A DNA stretch of 64,000 nucleotides, from assembly GCF_000165425.1 (NCBI RefSeq), contig NW_001799100.1, forward strand, positions 62,001 through 126,000, given 5' to 3'. The notes beneath the pieces are model-generated. The model had not been told where the DNA came from. It saw nothing but the letters and a program-made list of their open reading frames with translations, and searched no databases. Position numbers and translations under genes: made by a program. This stretch comes from Paramecium tetraurelia. Lineage: Eukaryota; Ciliophora; Oligohymenophorea; Peniculida; Parameciidae. Positions 1-11,730 of the stretch are shown one piece after another (positions within the stretch are counted from its first letter, which is position 1; the number at the start of each line of letters is the position of its first letter).

Positions 1-42
1 TACTTCTTTGATGTCAAAACCCTTCATTTGTTAGATTTTCAT
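1..42 (-). CDS. 5' end of an unidentified gene leaving the left edge
   Basis: An ATG at 42-40 on the minus strand opens a frame that, in the ciliate code, reads about 14 residues (MKIQQMKGFDIKEV) before the window ends. Nothing more can be said about function. The call rests only on an open frame and on a plausible divergent arrangement with the trichocyst protein gene that starts at 228, leaving about 185 bp between the two starts. It could be chance. Confidence 0.25.
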
Positions 43-227
43 GTGAATCTCTTGAGTTACAAGTAAAATTCCCCTCAAATTGACCAAAGGTTGAGATGAA
101 TAGAGTTGGAATTGTATCAAATAATGTTTTGATGTATAAATTTTTATATCCGTTTTTGAAATAGTTCTAAAGTTTTTTATGTATTTAAAGGCAAGGATAG
201 AGTTTGAAATAAACATTAATATTTTTA

Positions 228-1281
228 ATGAAAGTTGCTATCACATTGTTGGTTGTATTAGCTCTCGCTAACGCTGGTATGGTGCAAAAATTCCCACTCA
301 CATACGGTGGAAAGAGAAGCATCATGAACATCATGGTTGAAGTCGAAAACAAGATCAAAGCCCACTCACCACTTGACACAATCAAGGGAGTTCTTGATAA
401 CTTCAAATCTGCAGTCGCCTAAGAATAAGGAACACACGATGAAGTCTATGGAGCTTAAAAGGCTGAATGCGATAGCGAAATCGCTTACAGAAGCACTTGA
501 AGTTGAAGATGCTACTGGTACACTCAAAATCGCCAACGGTATCTTGAAGACCTCAAACATCTTATTGAAGAAGACTTAAGCCACCCTCGGTGAAGTTGAA
601 AACATCTTGAACACCGTTTCATTACACATTGGACTCATCAACGACGCCAGAAAGGAAGACACCCAATCATACAACAGAGGTGCCGTCACATTCAACGATG
701 CCATCAACGCCATCGATGACTCCCTTGATTTGGCCGCCGCTTTAGCTAAAGGAGGAGCCAGTTTGATCTAAGTTGCCGAAATGACAACCAAATTGATGAA
801 ATCATCAGTTGCCACCAAGATGAACAAGGCTTTCATGGCCCCATTGGCTGCTTTGGCTTAAATCACATAAGAAGAAGACTCAGTAGGTGCTGCTGAAAGA
901 CTCGCCCAATTATTGTAAACCTTGAGATCCAACGTTGAAGAAGCTTGGGCCTCATACACCGCTGAAAACACCAACGCTTTGGGTCTCTTCGCCTAATAAA
1001 AGGATTTATACCTTGCCTCATAAGCCAGACTTGATGACTCAAAGGGAAGATTAGCCAACAAGGCTGAAAACTTACAAGGAGTTATTTCCGTCTAAACCGC
1101 AGTTGCTTAAGCCGCCACCAACAAGAAATAAAGAAACTAAACCTTATGGGATGATGCTGCCGACTTGTGCCACAGCTTCGATGTTGAATATGAAGCCGTC
1201 ACCACCGGAAGAAGATAAGAATTAGTTTTGGTCTAAGAATTGGAAAGATTAGCCGAAAGAAGAGCTGCTGAATAATAATGA
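228..1281 (+). CDS. Trichocyst matrix protein (frame-disrupted)
   Basis: Secreted structural protein stored as a crystal in trichocysts, the explosive dense-core granules of Paramecium. The first 16 residues (MKVAITLLVVLALANA) are a signal peptide, followed by short alpha-helical, Ala/Gln/Glu/Asp-rich blocks with conserved Cys motifs (AECDSEIAYR, DLCHSFDVEYEAV) typical of the family. Length of about 350 residues is usual for a precursor. TAA is used very often for Gln, and codons are strongly biased (GCC, AAG, ATC), as in highly expressed genes. The first frame ends at a TGA at 498-500; the family pattern continues at once one base later (EVEDATGTLK) and runs to the TGA at 1279-1281. The span is one base too long to be a multiple of three, so there is one extra base near 496-498. 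No GT..AG intron explains it. Confidence 0.88.
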
Positions 1282-1420
1282 GATATAATCAAACCAATTA
1301 TTTCATTCATTCTTTTCAATTTCATTTCTTCTTCTAAAATGCTTTCAGATTCTACAAAGTAGAATTGCATTTATTAGAATAATTTCTAATTTCTATTAAT
1401 TATATATATATATTAATTAA

Positions 1421-2182
1421 TCAGTCGTTACTACCAAAGCACCTATGCATAGCAAACCCTCCACATGCGATAACCATAATAAAGTATATAGCCAATAATC
1501 CCACAAGTATCATAATGAGCATCATCTTTTTGTTTCTCCACCACATTTATCTTCTCAGAGTTGTTGCATTTGTTCTCATCGTTGTTGAAAGCCTAAAGCT
1601 ATTTCTATTTATTTACATAGCCATTTAATCAGTTTTAACCACCAAAATTTCTATTTTATCTCCTCTTTCCAGTAATTTATCTAGATTTTCCATCATTACG
1701 TCTTTGGTTTACTAAATGTTATCGGATACCATCCTTAATTTATCTGCCTAGGGAGAATTATAATATTAAATTTAGTTCTTTTATTCCTTTCATAGTTAAT
1801 GCAAATATTTTTACGATAGAGAATTATGAATTTAATCCATACGACATAGCTTTATCCCTTTATTATGGCGTAAACATTTAAAAGAATTTTTATTTCATGT
1901 CCTCCAAACAGGCAAATGCAATTCTCATCTTCAATCCTCTATCTGCCATAATCAAAAAGGAAAACCCATCTTCTACTAAAATGTGGAACTCATATTATTC
2001 ATAGTTGAATGATTTCTTTGCATTTTATTGGTTAACCTTTTGATATTATTATGGTATACTTTTGATAGAATTGTTTTGGAAAAATCTATATAGTTCCCTT
2101 TAAGTATTGAATATTCTGACAAAAATAAATTCGAGCCTCTTGCAACGACTGCATATATTATCTGGGGATTAGATGATTGCAT
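1421..2182 (-). CDS. R-SNARE (synaptobrevin/VAMP7-like) with longin domain
   Basis: Vesicle SNARE that pairs with Q-SNAREs to drive membrane fusion. Removing two introns (2037-2059, 23 nt; 1787-1814, 28 nt) gives 236 residues. An N-terminal longin domain (IIYAVVARGSNLFLSEYS ... VEDGFSFLIMADRGLKMRIA) precedes a SNARE motif with the zero-layer arginine (DNIQQTKDVMMENLDKLLER), then a TTMRTNATTLRRQMWW linker and one C-terminal membrane anchor (MLIMILVGLLAIYFIMVIAC). A short luminal tail follows. Length and order match VAMP7-type proteins, and both introns were fixed by continuity of the longin and SNARE motifs. The paralog (SYB number) cannot be told from sequence alone. TGA stop is at 1423-1421. 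Confidence 0.9.
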
Positions 2183-2298
2183 TAATAATTAATGAAAATA
2201 CACATTATAGATGCAATTATATAATTTCAGAAAAAGAGAATTTATAAGTATTCGTAATTTTTAAATATTACATACATTCTATAAAATTAAAATACATT

Positions 2299-3587
2299 TC
2301 ACATTATTTTATCCCTATCCAAAAAGGATTTCCCTTTGATGCAAATTCTTTAATAGTCCGTTGATTTTCCTACAAATAATCTAACCAACAGAGCGATATT
2401 CAATAGCCTCATTAACATGCTTCCTAAAATAATCACCTTGTATGATTTATAGGGATCAATGACTTTAGAGACCATCAATAGAACTGGGAAGGAGATAAAG
2501 AATAGAGTTCCAAATAGTTTAAGTTTGAAATAAAAACTATCAGCAACTTCCCCTTTCTTTTTTTGCTGATTTGCTGAATAAAAGAAATATAGAGCAAGAA
2601 CTATATAAATAATGCTAATTGAATAGCCTGCCCACCCTTCATACATATGAAATTAGGTTTAAGTGCTAAGCAACCTGCCTATAATGGCAAATATTGTTTA
2701 GACTATTCCAAGGACAAATACTAAGGGAAGATAGAAAGCTGCCTACGTCTCTAGATTAATAAAATCAATTGTCCAACCCCAAGCTATTAGTATTAATAAC
2801 AACATCAGCAAATAGTTATCCACTGATTAAATCACTTCTGATAGGATTGCAAATACACTGATTCCTCTTCCATTACTGTTATACACCAAAAGATTGAAGA
2901 AATTGAGAGTATTTTAGGATGCCTCCAATCCAATGATTACTAGGACAAAAAGTAATGCGTAATCTTTTTCTCCATATTTCTCCTATTCTTTCCTAAAAAT
3001 CCGATAGTTGTAATAAAATCCAATTATAGTTAGTAATGCCAAGACAGAAACAATGCTGAACAATCCATGTTCTTCCAAAGAGAATTCTTATCCTCCTTCA
3101 TCGTAGAACCAGATAGTTATTTCCAATTTGATTTTAGATGAAGAATTAGAAAACATTTTTTCAAGTTTGTGATCACAATTATTAAATATTGCCAACCAGA
3201 CATTATGATGTCTTCCATAAGCCAACTATCCATTCAATGTAGAGATCTCTTCAAAAGGGTTAACTTCTATGGATTGGTAGATAATTCTATTTGCTTTATC
3301 CTACTTACGGCACTCAGGTATTGACTAAGCTTATTGCCATTTATCCTATTAAAAGAATTCAAAAGGGATCATTAATCTTTCGCCTTCATAATCTTTGGGA
3401 ACATTAATCAAACGAGACCTATCTATAAGATGGCGATTAAGTACTGTATTTCGTAATTTACAACTCCGCGACTGCCGAATCTGCTTATTGGGATGTAGTC
3501 CATGGTCGAAAGTTATTTGAGGGAGAATGATCTAGTAATGATTTTGGCTTAGGATAAAGCTAAGAAAATGAATAAAATTCGAAACAT
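2299..3587 (-). CDS. GPR180/TMEM145-like seven-TM protein
   Basis: About 420 residues after removal of a 26-nt intron near 3422-3447. A signal peptide (MFRILFIFLALSQA) precedes a luminal domain with aromatic and acidic patches, then multiple membrane spans. The TM part carries the features of the rhodopsin-like GpcrRhopsn4 family (GPR180/TMEM145): AWGWTIDF at the end of one helix, and YEGWAGYSISIIYIVLALYF followed by FYFKLKLFGTLFFIS and VIDPYKSYKVIILG in the last helices. In other eukaryotes these proteins lie in secretory membranes and their ligands are poorly known. The start codon lies 11 bp from the divergent start of the RING protein gene. The family assignment is from motif similarity, so the exact subfamily is uncertain. 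Confidence 0.75.
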
Positions 3588-3598
3588 TTAATAATTAA

Positions 3599-6009
3599 AT
3601 GATAATTTTATTGCTGATTTAAACATGCTACAGTTCCAGTTTATTTGACAACTCAACTCTTAATAACATTACCGACCTATTCACTAGATGTAAAATGAAA
3701 GGCGAGAATCAAGACAATCTATTATTTCAGTGTTCATAAATGAATGCCATAATTCCTAAATCCCAATTAAATCAAGATTCTGTCTACGCCTATTCCTTCA
3801 ACACAACAGAAGATGTCTAACTAAGCAATATGCTTCTTAGTGAATTGCTTATAGACCCAGAGACACTATCCTACCAAATTAAATTACTAGTTTTATATTA
3901 TTCATATTATGGGAATTTGCTGTAGATGATCCAGTCACTTTCCATCAACAAATATTCATTCTATAATTACTAGGCAACTGCAATCGATGGAACTTTGAAT
4001 ATGATTGGACTTCTAAGTAATTATATGATTTCTATATTTAGTGAGTCATGTAAATGAGCATTATATTACATGTTATTTTATACCAATCCATCCAAGTAGA
4101 GTGAATTCTTTTCCTTTGAAGGCACATAACTTTACTTGCACTTCAACTTGTGTTATCAAAGGGTTTTCACAATACTATAATAAACAGAGGAATAGTTTGA
4201 TTATTGTAATTGCAGAGGAGGACATATTAAACATATTGGAGTACTCTTTTTTGGATTGGCAATTGAGATTCGTTTCACAATATTAGATTGCAGAATTGAT
4301 TTAAAAAAATGATTTAATTTTGAAGACCTAATAATTTGAAGACTATCTACTGGTTGAATTAAAAACCTGTTAAGCCTTGTTTCATATTTCCTCCATTCTT
4401 TATGAGGTTCAACTCTTGTATTTATTCTCAAATTCTCCACTATTCGTTGATCAAAAGTCGAATCTAGTATTTCAGAAGTCCTATCATCAAACTCTAGTTT
4501 ACTCCATAGACAATACCCCAAATTGGTTCACCTTAAAATAGGTTAACTTCCTTTAGATCATCGATGTCCCCTTCACTAATTCGATTATAGTTCAAGATGA
4601 AAAGTAATTTGTTTTTGTTTATGACAACTTCCGCTTATTAAAAGTGCAACTAGATAGAAATGAAAACGTAAATCAATAAAGCAACTGTCCAAATACATTT
4701 ACTTCATTTCCACATCCAAATTCTTAATCCTTAGAATATTAGTTCTAATTCTTGGATGAGAATTGGGAGTAAAATAAAAATAACCTCGAACCTCTTGAAG
4801 AATTGTAGAATTATACTTCATGTATCAAACCATGCGACCTCTTGTATTTTAACTATGACATTCAGATGGTCCCATACGAACAATAGTGTATTAGTTCTGA
4901 ACTATATCAATAATTTACTGATTACTGCAGTATATAAAATAGTTGCTTGAAATGCAATAACTAAATTGGATGCAATTGGGATAATGATGCTTGTCATAAG
5001 GAAACCCAAATGTATTAAATAGATCTCTCTTCAAATGAGTAAAGTTCTAAATGGTATTACGGTAAGATATGGAAGTGTGAGGAAACACAATAATAAAATA
5101 CTGACGTCTTTTGTGGATATAACTAAACTGAATTTTCAGAAAATAAGGAGTTCACCTATCAAGGATAAATAAGAAAAGGACAAATGTGCTCTTGGTTTTA
5201 TGATGCTAATGAATTCCAGTAATTCAACTTGTTTTTCAAGGCTGATCTTGTGAATCTCCCTTCCTTCATTTAGATATCAATTTGTTTAGGATTGAGTAAG
5301 AATGAAATTTGTTCATAGATCAATTTCGAACCATGGGATTTCAATTAGACAACTACCTATCCATTCAAGGGATATTACTTTAGATATACAATCATATTTA
5401 TTGAGGATAATTTGGCAAATAACATCTCGTTTTCCTTTTCAAATTCTGCTCCAATATCAATGGGGGATAGACTGAAACAATCACTGTTATAAATGTTGAC
5501 TTGGCTGTGCTGTGGGATATTGCTATTTTGCATAATGGGATACATGGCTAAGAGAAGATTACAATATTTGGTGGCTTAGACGATAGATAATGATCTCAAT
5601 TAAGTAATTATATGAATTAATCTTAAAGATAGCACCCTATATGTAGCATTAGGTTCCTTTGAATGATGATAGATTGAAAACTGTGATGCAGAATTTGATT
5701 GACCAAGAAATAATTACTAAATACCCATCTGATCCTTCATTGTTGTTGTATGGAGAGGACTCATGTGCTTTTTGTTTTGACTAATTTGATGTCTCTCAAT
5801 TCGTTGCTCAACTATTTTGTGGACATGTTTACCATTACGATTGTTTTGAAGATTGGATAAGAATTAAGGGGATGCTTGATAAATGCCCGATTTGCAATCA
5901 GAAAGTGGATCATTTCTTAGCCAACAAGGAAGAGTATGCAATTATTAAGTCTTAAATATTGGATAGAATAAATGAATCGGAGAAGCATACCACTCATTTA
6001 ATCGAATGA
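3599..6009 (+). CDS. Transmembrane RING-H2 protein with large luminal domain
   Basis: Two 25-nt introns (4017-4041 and 5604-5628) give 786 residues. The N-terminus (MIILLLIQTCYSSS) is a signal peptide. About 600 residues of luminal sequence contain paired cysteines (CNNQIGCNWDNDACHKE among them). One TM helix follows (MLTWLCCGILLFCIMGYMA), then a cytosolic tail with a RING-H2 finger near the C-terminus: CAFCFDQF, then CGHVYHYDCFEDW, then CPIC, the C3H2C3 spacing of E3 ubiquitin ligases. A membrane-bound ubiquitin ligase sensing a luminal signal is the natural inference; substrate is unknown. The luminal domain is not one I recognise. Divergent from the GPR180-like gene, with 11 bp between starts. 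Confidence 0.82.
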
Positions 6010-6034
6010 CACTATTAATATTAATTAAATTATC

Positions 6035-6772
6035 ATGTAACGAAGTAGCAATAGCCCCATTTTTCTGTCTCCAGATCAATTCGCCACTCTATTCAATCAA
6101 GGAATTCGAGAATCCCTCTATTTAGATGAAATGCAAGACCAACGCGAACTCAGTTTCTCAGCTCCCAAGACTGATGAGACTAATCAATCAAACTTGCCCA
6201 TTTAATCTAGTAATTTTTTACCTGAATTTCCCAAGGATGATGTTGTCATAAGTATTATTCATTCAAGTCTATGCTTAGTATCTAAACAAATATATGAATA
6301 ATCGCAAAACATCGAGTAACATAATAAACAGTTGAGCGAGTCATACTAAAGAATACTAAAGTAGAACAAAGAATTATTGAACAAGAGGAAGGAATTAGAA
6401 GAGGAGAACTAGGGTCTTCTGGAGGAAAACTTCGATCTTAAGAGACAGGCTCATGAACTTTAATAAAAATTGACGCTAGCCCAAAATTAGATGCTAGCCA
6501 AAAGAGATCAGGAAATACAAACCTTGAAATAGCAAATTAAAGAATTGCAGTGTTAATCGAATTCCAGAGATTCAGCCACCAAGACTGAAGGAAGTACTGC
6601 CACTTCTCATAAATATTGTTTCGGGTCGAACACTCATAGAGTACAGTCTAATGAACAATCGAAAAATCCATCTAGATTCACTTCTCCAGTTCCGAAACAA
6701 TAAACCTCGGAGTTCTCAGTCTTCAATCAATATAATTCAAATACTGTGTTCGGGAAACAACCCCAATTATGA
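6035..6772 (+). CDS. Coiled-coil protein, unknown function
   Basis: Uninterrupted 245-residue frame in the ciliate code, starting 25 bp after the stop of the RING gene. Residues roughly 80-175 are strongly heptad-like and rich in Lys, Glu, Gln and Leu (for example NKELLNKRKELEEENQGLLE), predicting a long coiled coil; the ends are Ser/Thr/Asn-rich and probably disordered. No catalytic or membrane motif is visible. Short spacing and same strand as the RING gene do not imply co-transcription in this genome. A cytoskeletal or basal-body role would be a guess. Confidence 0.75.
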
Positions 6773-6918
6773 ATTTACATCTAAATGTATATATTATCTG
6801 TTTGAAAATTGCATCAACTACTTATCGAAATCAAGCACCCACACGTAATTGCCATTCCATAATTAGGACTAGAAATTATTATTACATTAGCTAAAATAAT
6901 TAATTCTTAATTTATAAA

Positions 6919-8115
6919 ATGCAAAGCTCCAAGGTTCAAGTCACCTTCGGTTCTGAAACCTTATATTACAAATTGACTGACGATCCTGATGATTTCATTT
7001 ATGCTGTTTGCACTACATTTAAAATCAAACAGTTCGACGCAAAGTATCGATTATTTTCATAATAGAGTAGATTGGAAATAAACAAAAATTAGGTATAAAT
7101 TTTCGAATTTCGAAATCCCAATTTAATAAAGAAGGATGTCATGTTTAAGATATAATAATCGGGATGCAAGTCCATTGAAATTATTGAATTTAATGATAAA
7201 TAAAATCAATTTTTTGAAGCATTTGTTAGGGGGAATACAATTGAATGTTGCACCAGATTAGATTGCAAATTATGCTTGGGAACTGGAAAAGCAATCATTA
7301 AAGAAAGCGATTAGCCATTCATAAATGAAGTTGTTAAGAACAAACTAAACGAAAGACTACCGGATATTAGTTAGATGTACAATTTATTAATGCTATTTTA
7401 GAATTCAAAGAAGAGACTAGACAAAAATCACTTCTCCAGAAGATTTTTTGAAATACCATAATAGTATCAAAAAGTGTCTTAAGCAAGAATATTTAACAAT
7501 AACACCTGATATGATAGTTATTCAAAATATCTAAGAGAGCGATGGTATGAATAATTTACAATCTTAGTTATTTAGCAGGATGATAGATACAATCATAAAT
7601 ACAAAGTAAAAATAATTGAAAAGTCTAATTTTGAAGGGGAAGTAGGAGGTGAGGCTGTAATGCAATTAAGGTATATGAATGATGGATTTCATAATTGGCC
7701 TTAAAAAGTGTAATTGGTTTGCAATGAAGGCCCGTTTTAGATCAGATAGGATATCAAATCAGCAATTAAATAGTAGACAATAAACTAAGAAATAAAAATC
7801 CACATTCCCGATATCCCGTAGAATTAGTACGAGTTCTAATGTAGATTTGAATATCAAAATGAGCATAATGAAAGGATTCAATTTGGACCAGTCATAAAGT
7901 TAAAGTTAATTGTGAAAGACAGGAATGGAAAATCAACCAAACATTACAATTTTGATGAGCTAAATAGAAAATTAATCCCTGAAATTAAGAGTCAACTAGT
8001 TTAAATGGGATATTTGAATGAAATTAATATAAATAGGATAGAAGCCATACTCTAAAAATCAACATATAGAATGCTAACTTTAGAGGGGTTTATGAATGAG
8101 TTTTTTTTGGAATGA
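6919..8115 (+). CDS. NBR1-like selective autophagy receptor (PB1, FW, UBA-like), with in-frame TGA
   Basis: Frame of 399 codons with one in-frame TGA at 7507-7509 and no intron that removes it. The N-terminus (VQVTFGSETLYYKLTDDPDD ... YRLF) looks like a PB1 domain. A Cys cluster (CCTRLDCKLCLGTGK) sits where NBR1 proteins carry a ZZ finger. Downstream is an FW-type Ig-like domain of NBR1: FEGEVGGEAVMQLRYMNDGF then HNWPQKVQLVCNEGPF. The C-terminus (LVQMGYLNEININRIEAILQ) has the MGY core of a UBA ubiquitin-binding domain. This is the PB1-FW-UBA order of cargo receptors that link ubiquitinated material to autophagosomes. No clear LIR motif was identified. The TGA falls in a linker (NNNT*YDSYSKY); a TGG Trp codon one base away would restore reading. 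If TGA is a true stop, only a 196-residue PB1 protein is made. Confidence 0.62.
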
Positions 8116-8224
8116 TTGATTTAAGAATAAATTTAAACTTTTATTAATAATAATCTATATTATACGAGCTTAATCCATTTCTTTTAATATTTATTATTTA
8201 ATACACAATTAGCCACATAATACA

Positions 8225-9971
8225 TCATAAGCATTTTTTCTAAATTAGATCTTTATATTTTTTTGTTCCCGGCAAGTTTTCATCCATTATTAATCTGAAA
8301 AGGTTATCTTCATTAATCTTTATGCCTTAATCCAATTTATCCTTATAAGCTTCATTTATTTCTTCTATATTTTTTTGTGTAATAATTTAATCGAGAGGTT
8401 TAAAATCTTTTTTCATTTTAGCTTATATTTTAAGGAGTAATCTTCTTAAATCTCAAGTACTTACTCCTAAGATAGGCATTCTGAATATCAATCATGTCCT
8501 AAGCCATCTTCGCATGTTGCTTTTACCTCGCAGGTGTAGTCTTTAATGTTTGAGGATTATAATTGATTTCCATGATGTGAATTTTGAGATCATCAGTCAG
8601 AATAAAATCAGCTGCAAAGAACTCTGCTAATCTACTGTCTCTTGTTATTTAGTCTTCCACTGACTTAATAGAATGTATAATCATTCTATCAACTGTTGGA
8701 TAGAGATAATTTTGGAGCCATTTCTTGTCTTTAATTTTTCCTTATTAAAGTAATAAGTCTTGCAAATAATCCAATTTCCAATCAATAAACAATTCAGATT
8801 CATCAGCATTTTCATCATCCAAATCCAAATCAGCTCCTCTCTACTTAAGAGTGCTCTTCACTATGGCTGTATTGCAAACATGAGCTTCCTTGTTTAATGA
8901 GAACTTGTCAAATGGAGCTATGCATCTTCTAATTAAGGTCTTATCGTATGCATAGGCTATTATTGGATTAGTCGAAGCCAGAACCCAATATATTCGAAAT
9001 TCTATCTTATGATTATTGAACAACATCGGGTTTCCAATGTATTATTGTGCAACTAACAGAGAGTGATCTGCACCACAACTTTTTCCATTTTTATATTTTT
9101 CCTACAACTTTTTAGTTTCTTCAGGAAACAACACTTTGATTCCTCTGCCTCGATGAACTTCTAAACCTACTTTGGTTATAAATTGGGGCCCTTCTTTAGC
9201 TATTTTATCCTTGTATTCCTTAGAATTCAAATAATCGAAAAATTCTTTACAATCTTATTTCTAAAACAAACGATAGGTTTTTGGAATGAAGGTTGCATTT
9301 TAAATACATTCTTAATCAACACCTTTCTCTCTTAGAGAATCGATATATTTATATTAATTATTCATGAGGTTGTCCTTGTGAGAAAGAACATGTCTTGAAG
9401 GCAAATGGTTATATTTTTAGAATAAACATAGAGATGCTAATTGCTTATTAATAGTTCATACCTTATCCCACTTTAAATTTATGAATCAATTAATCGTAGT
9501 AAGTGAATGGCAAAGTTAATTGCTCTGGCAAAATATGCTTCGATAAAGCTATCAATTTATTAGAATAAGCATGTTTACTTTGGGAATTTTTCATTTTTAA
9601 GTACATTTAAGGGATGCAATCAAAATAAGATGATCTCAAGGTCTCTCTGATCACACCTTTGACTTCGCGAAAAGTATAAGTGTCTGTCATTATAACATCA
9701 GGGTGGTAAAATTTGTATAAATCTGACCTTTTGCAATAGTCATATTCTGGTTTCACTAGAATCGAATTATACTAACAATTAGTTATATAATTGATACTGC
9801 GGAATGATTGGCTGAAGGTGCATAATAAGTGTTTGTTAAGTATTTGTTAAGGTATGTCAATATTTGGTCGACTTCTTATCTATTTTTATAAACAAGGGAT
9901 GTCCGAATGAAGTTGTAAATGAGAAGATGACTCAATATTGACACGATTAAGATAATCGCCTTACCAAACAT
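8225..9971 (-). CDS. Tubulin-tyrosine-ligase-like (TTLL) enzyme with N-terminal membrane anchor
   Basis: ATP-grasp enzymes of this family add Tyr, Glu or Gly to tubulin tails. Two introns (a 26-nt one near the 5' end and a 25-nt one, about 9436-9460) were set by frame. The N-terminus (MFGKAIILIVSILSHLLIYN) is one hydrophobic segment, unusual for a TTLL. Family motifs follow: VHRGRGIKVLFPEE (ATP-binding loop), then FNNHKIEFRIYWVLAS (the KxDxRxY-type strand), VCNTAIV and the metal/ATP-site segment MEINYNPQTL. The frame through the catalytic core ends at a TGA at 8354-8352. About 60 codons of clearly protein-like sequence follow one base out of frame to a TGA at 8227-8225, so either an atypical 43-nt intron or one extra base lies near 8400. 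Whether it glycylates, glutamylates or tyrosinates cannot be told. Confidence 0.78.
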
Positions 9972-10695
9972 TTTATTTTTAATTATATTCGTTTTTAATC
10001 ATTAATTTAATTCATCATAATGATATTTTATATTCCGTTTTATTACTTCTTTATTCAACTTAATTGCGAATAAGTAATTTTACTATATTTATTAAACAAT
10101 TAGATTAATCTCTTGTACTTTTTGACTTGTTTAATTACTTTCAATTTAATTTTATAATTTGATTACTTTATCAATTATGATAATTCATCTTCATATTACA
10201 AATTAAATTATTATAAAATGTTGTGAATAAAATTAATATAATATAATAATACATAGATTGATATTTCAACAATGCCAAGATATAAAATGTCAATAAGAAT
10301 AAAATTTTCTGTTATATCATTTAAAGTTATAAAATTTTTAAAATATTATTTCAAATAATTTATTTTGGAATACAATAATATGGATACTATTTTTTAATCA
10401 ATACGAGCAATTTAAATAGTTTTCAATATAAATTTTCTTTTCAATTATTTCAAAAAATATGGATATGAAAGATGATATTGAAAAATGAGTTTAATAATGA
10501 TACCAAAATCTTAATAAAAAATGTCTTAACTATGCTAATATAAAATTAGATGATTCAATAATATATTCAACCTTTACTGAACTTTAATTTTCATTTTTAG
10601 ATTTTAAAAGACTAAATATTACTCAATAGAAGAATTCTATTTTAGGAATTTGAAAAATAAATAAATATCAATTTAATTTTTTGAGATTATGTAAA
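9972..10695. other. AT-rich intergenic region between two minus-strand genes
   Basis: About 720 bp, very AT-rich even for this window, with TGA and other stops in every frame on both strands. It lies upstream of the TTLL gene and downstream of the coiled-coil gene at 10696-11730. I see no coding frame, no RNA gene and no clear repeat. It is the longest gene-free stretch in the left half of the window. Confidence 0.6.
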
Positions 10696-11730
10696 TCAGT
10701 GATATAAAAATAAATAATTAGTTTTAGCAAATAATTCTGCTTATGTCTTATCTTAAGAGGCGCAAACTTGTAGTAATTTCTCTTCAATATCATGAATGTT
10801 GACTGAATCTATGAGTTATATAATTTCAGATGAGAAATGTTACATAGTTTAAGAGTTTAACTTTTTTTGTTATTTAGAACTTAAAAACTTTGGCAAAGGA
10901 TAAGGTTTTTCTCTTGGTAATTCACTCATTGATCGTCTATCCAGAACAGTTCTTTACTGTGTTTTTTCTAGAAGATTGCTCTTCTTAGCATTTTGAGATC
11001 TTTCTCGGTTAAACAAAGCTTCTTCAATTTTTAATTACTCAAGTAACCCTCTTCTTTTAACTTCAACAACATTTTAAGATTTCTTAGAACAGGCCTTCTC
11101 AAGACTTTCCTCCAATCTTTTTAATCTCTGTAAATCCTGCTGTTTCTTCTCTTCTAAACATTTTTAATAACGTGCCAATGTTTCATTAACTCTAGTACTT
11201 TTAGGAATTAAATATTGGGCTTATTTTAAGAGTTCCCATTTTTGCAACTTAACATCATAGCTCATCCTTCTTTACACTTGCTTATCTGTTATCAATTTCT
11301 AAATAATGTCTCTGTTTCTATGAACTTATTCTAATCGAGAAGTGTCTAAGACTTCCTTTTAATATGCACGCAATTCCCTTTCACTACTTATTTGTTTCCT
11401 TCGTGTTTCTATTAATTGCTCCTTTTACGAATATTGCATCAATTATTATTCTCGATAATCTTGTTAAAACTTCTTTATCTTCAACAATTTATCATTAATC
11501 CTAGATGTTGTAGAATCCTCTTATTTTTCTTCAGGTGGTAGCGATTTTGGGTGATTTTAAGTTTCTTCTGATTTTCTATTGAGTAATTCCTAATATTCAA
11601 TTAACAATCTCTATCTTCTTTTTTCATATTGTTTCAGGATTGTTTCTTAATAGAATTGAGAATCATTCTCAAATTCAGGAGGGACTTTAATCTTTTTGAG
11701 AGGTAATAGATCTTGTTCTGTGACGCCCAT
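10696..11730 (-). CDS. Coiled-coil protein, unknown function
   Basis: Intronless 344-residue frame from the ATG at 11730-11728 (MGVTEQDLLPLKKIKVPPEF) to the TGA at 10698-10696. The middle two thirds are charged and heptad-like, rich in Lys, Arg, Glu and Gln (for example QRLKRLEESLEKACS), consistent with a long alpha-helical rod. No TM segment, no nucleotide-binding motif. Composition and length resemble ciliary or basal-body coiled-coil proteins, which is an inference only. Confidence 0.75.

Noticed and set aside
9972-10695. A retained internal eliminated sequence in the long AT-rich spacer
   Set aside because: TA dinucleotides are everywhere, and no convincing paired IES end consensus could be fixed by eye; micronuclear comparison would be needed.
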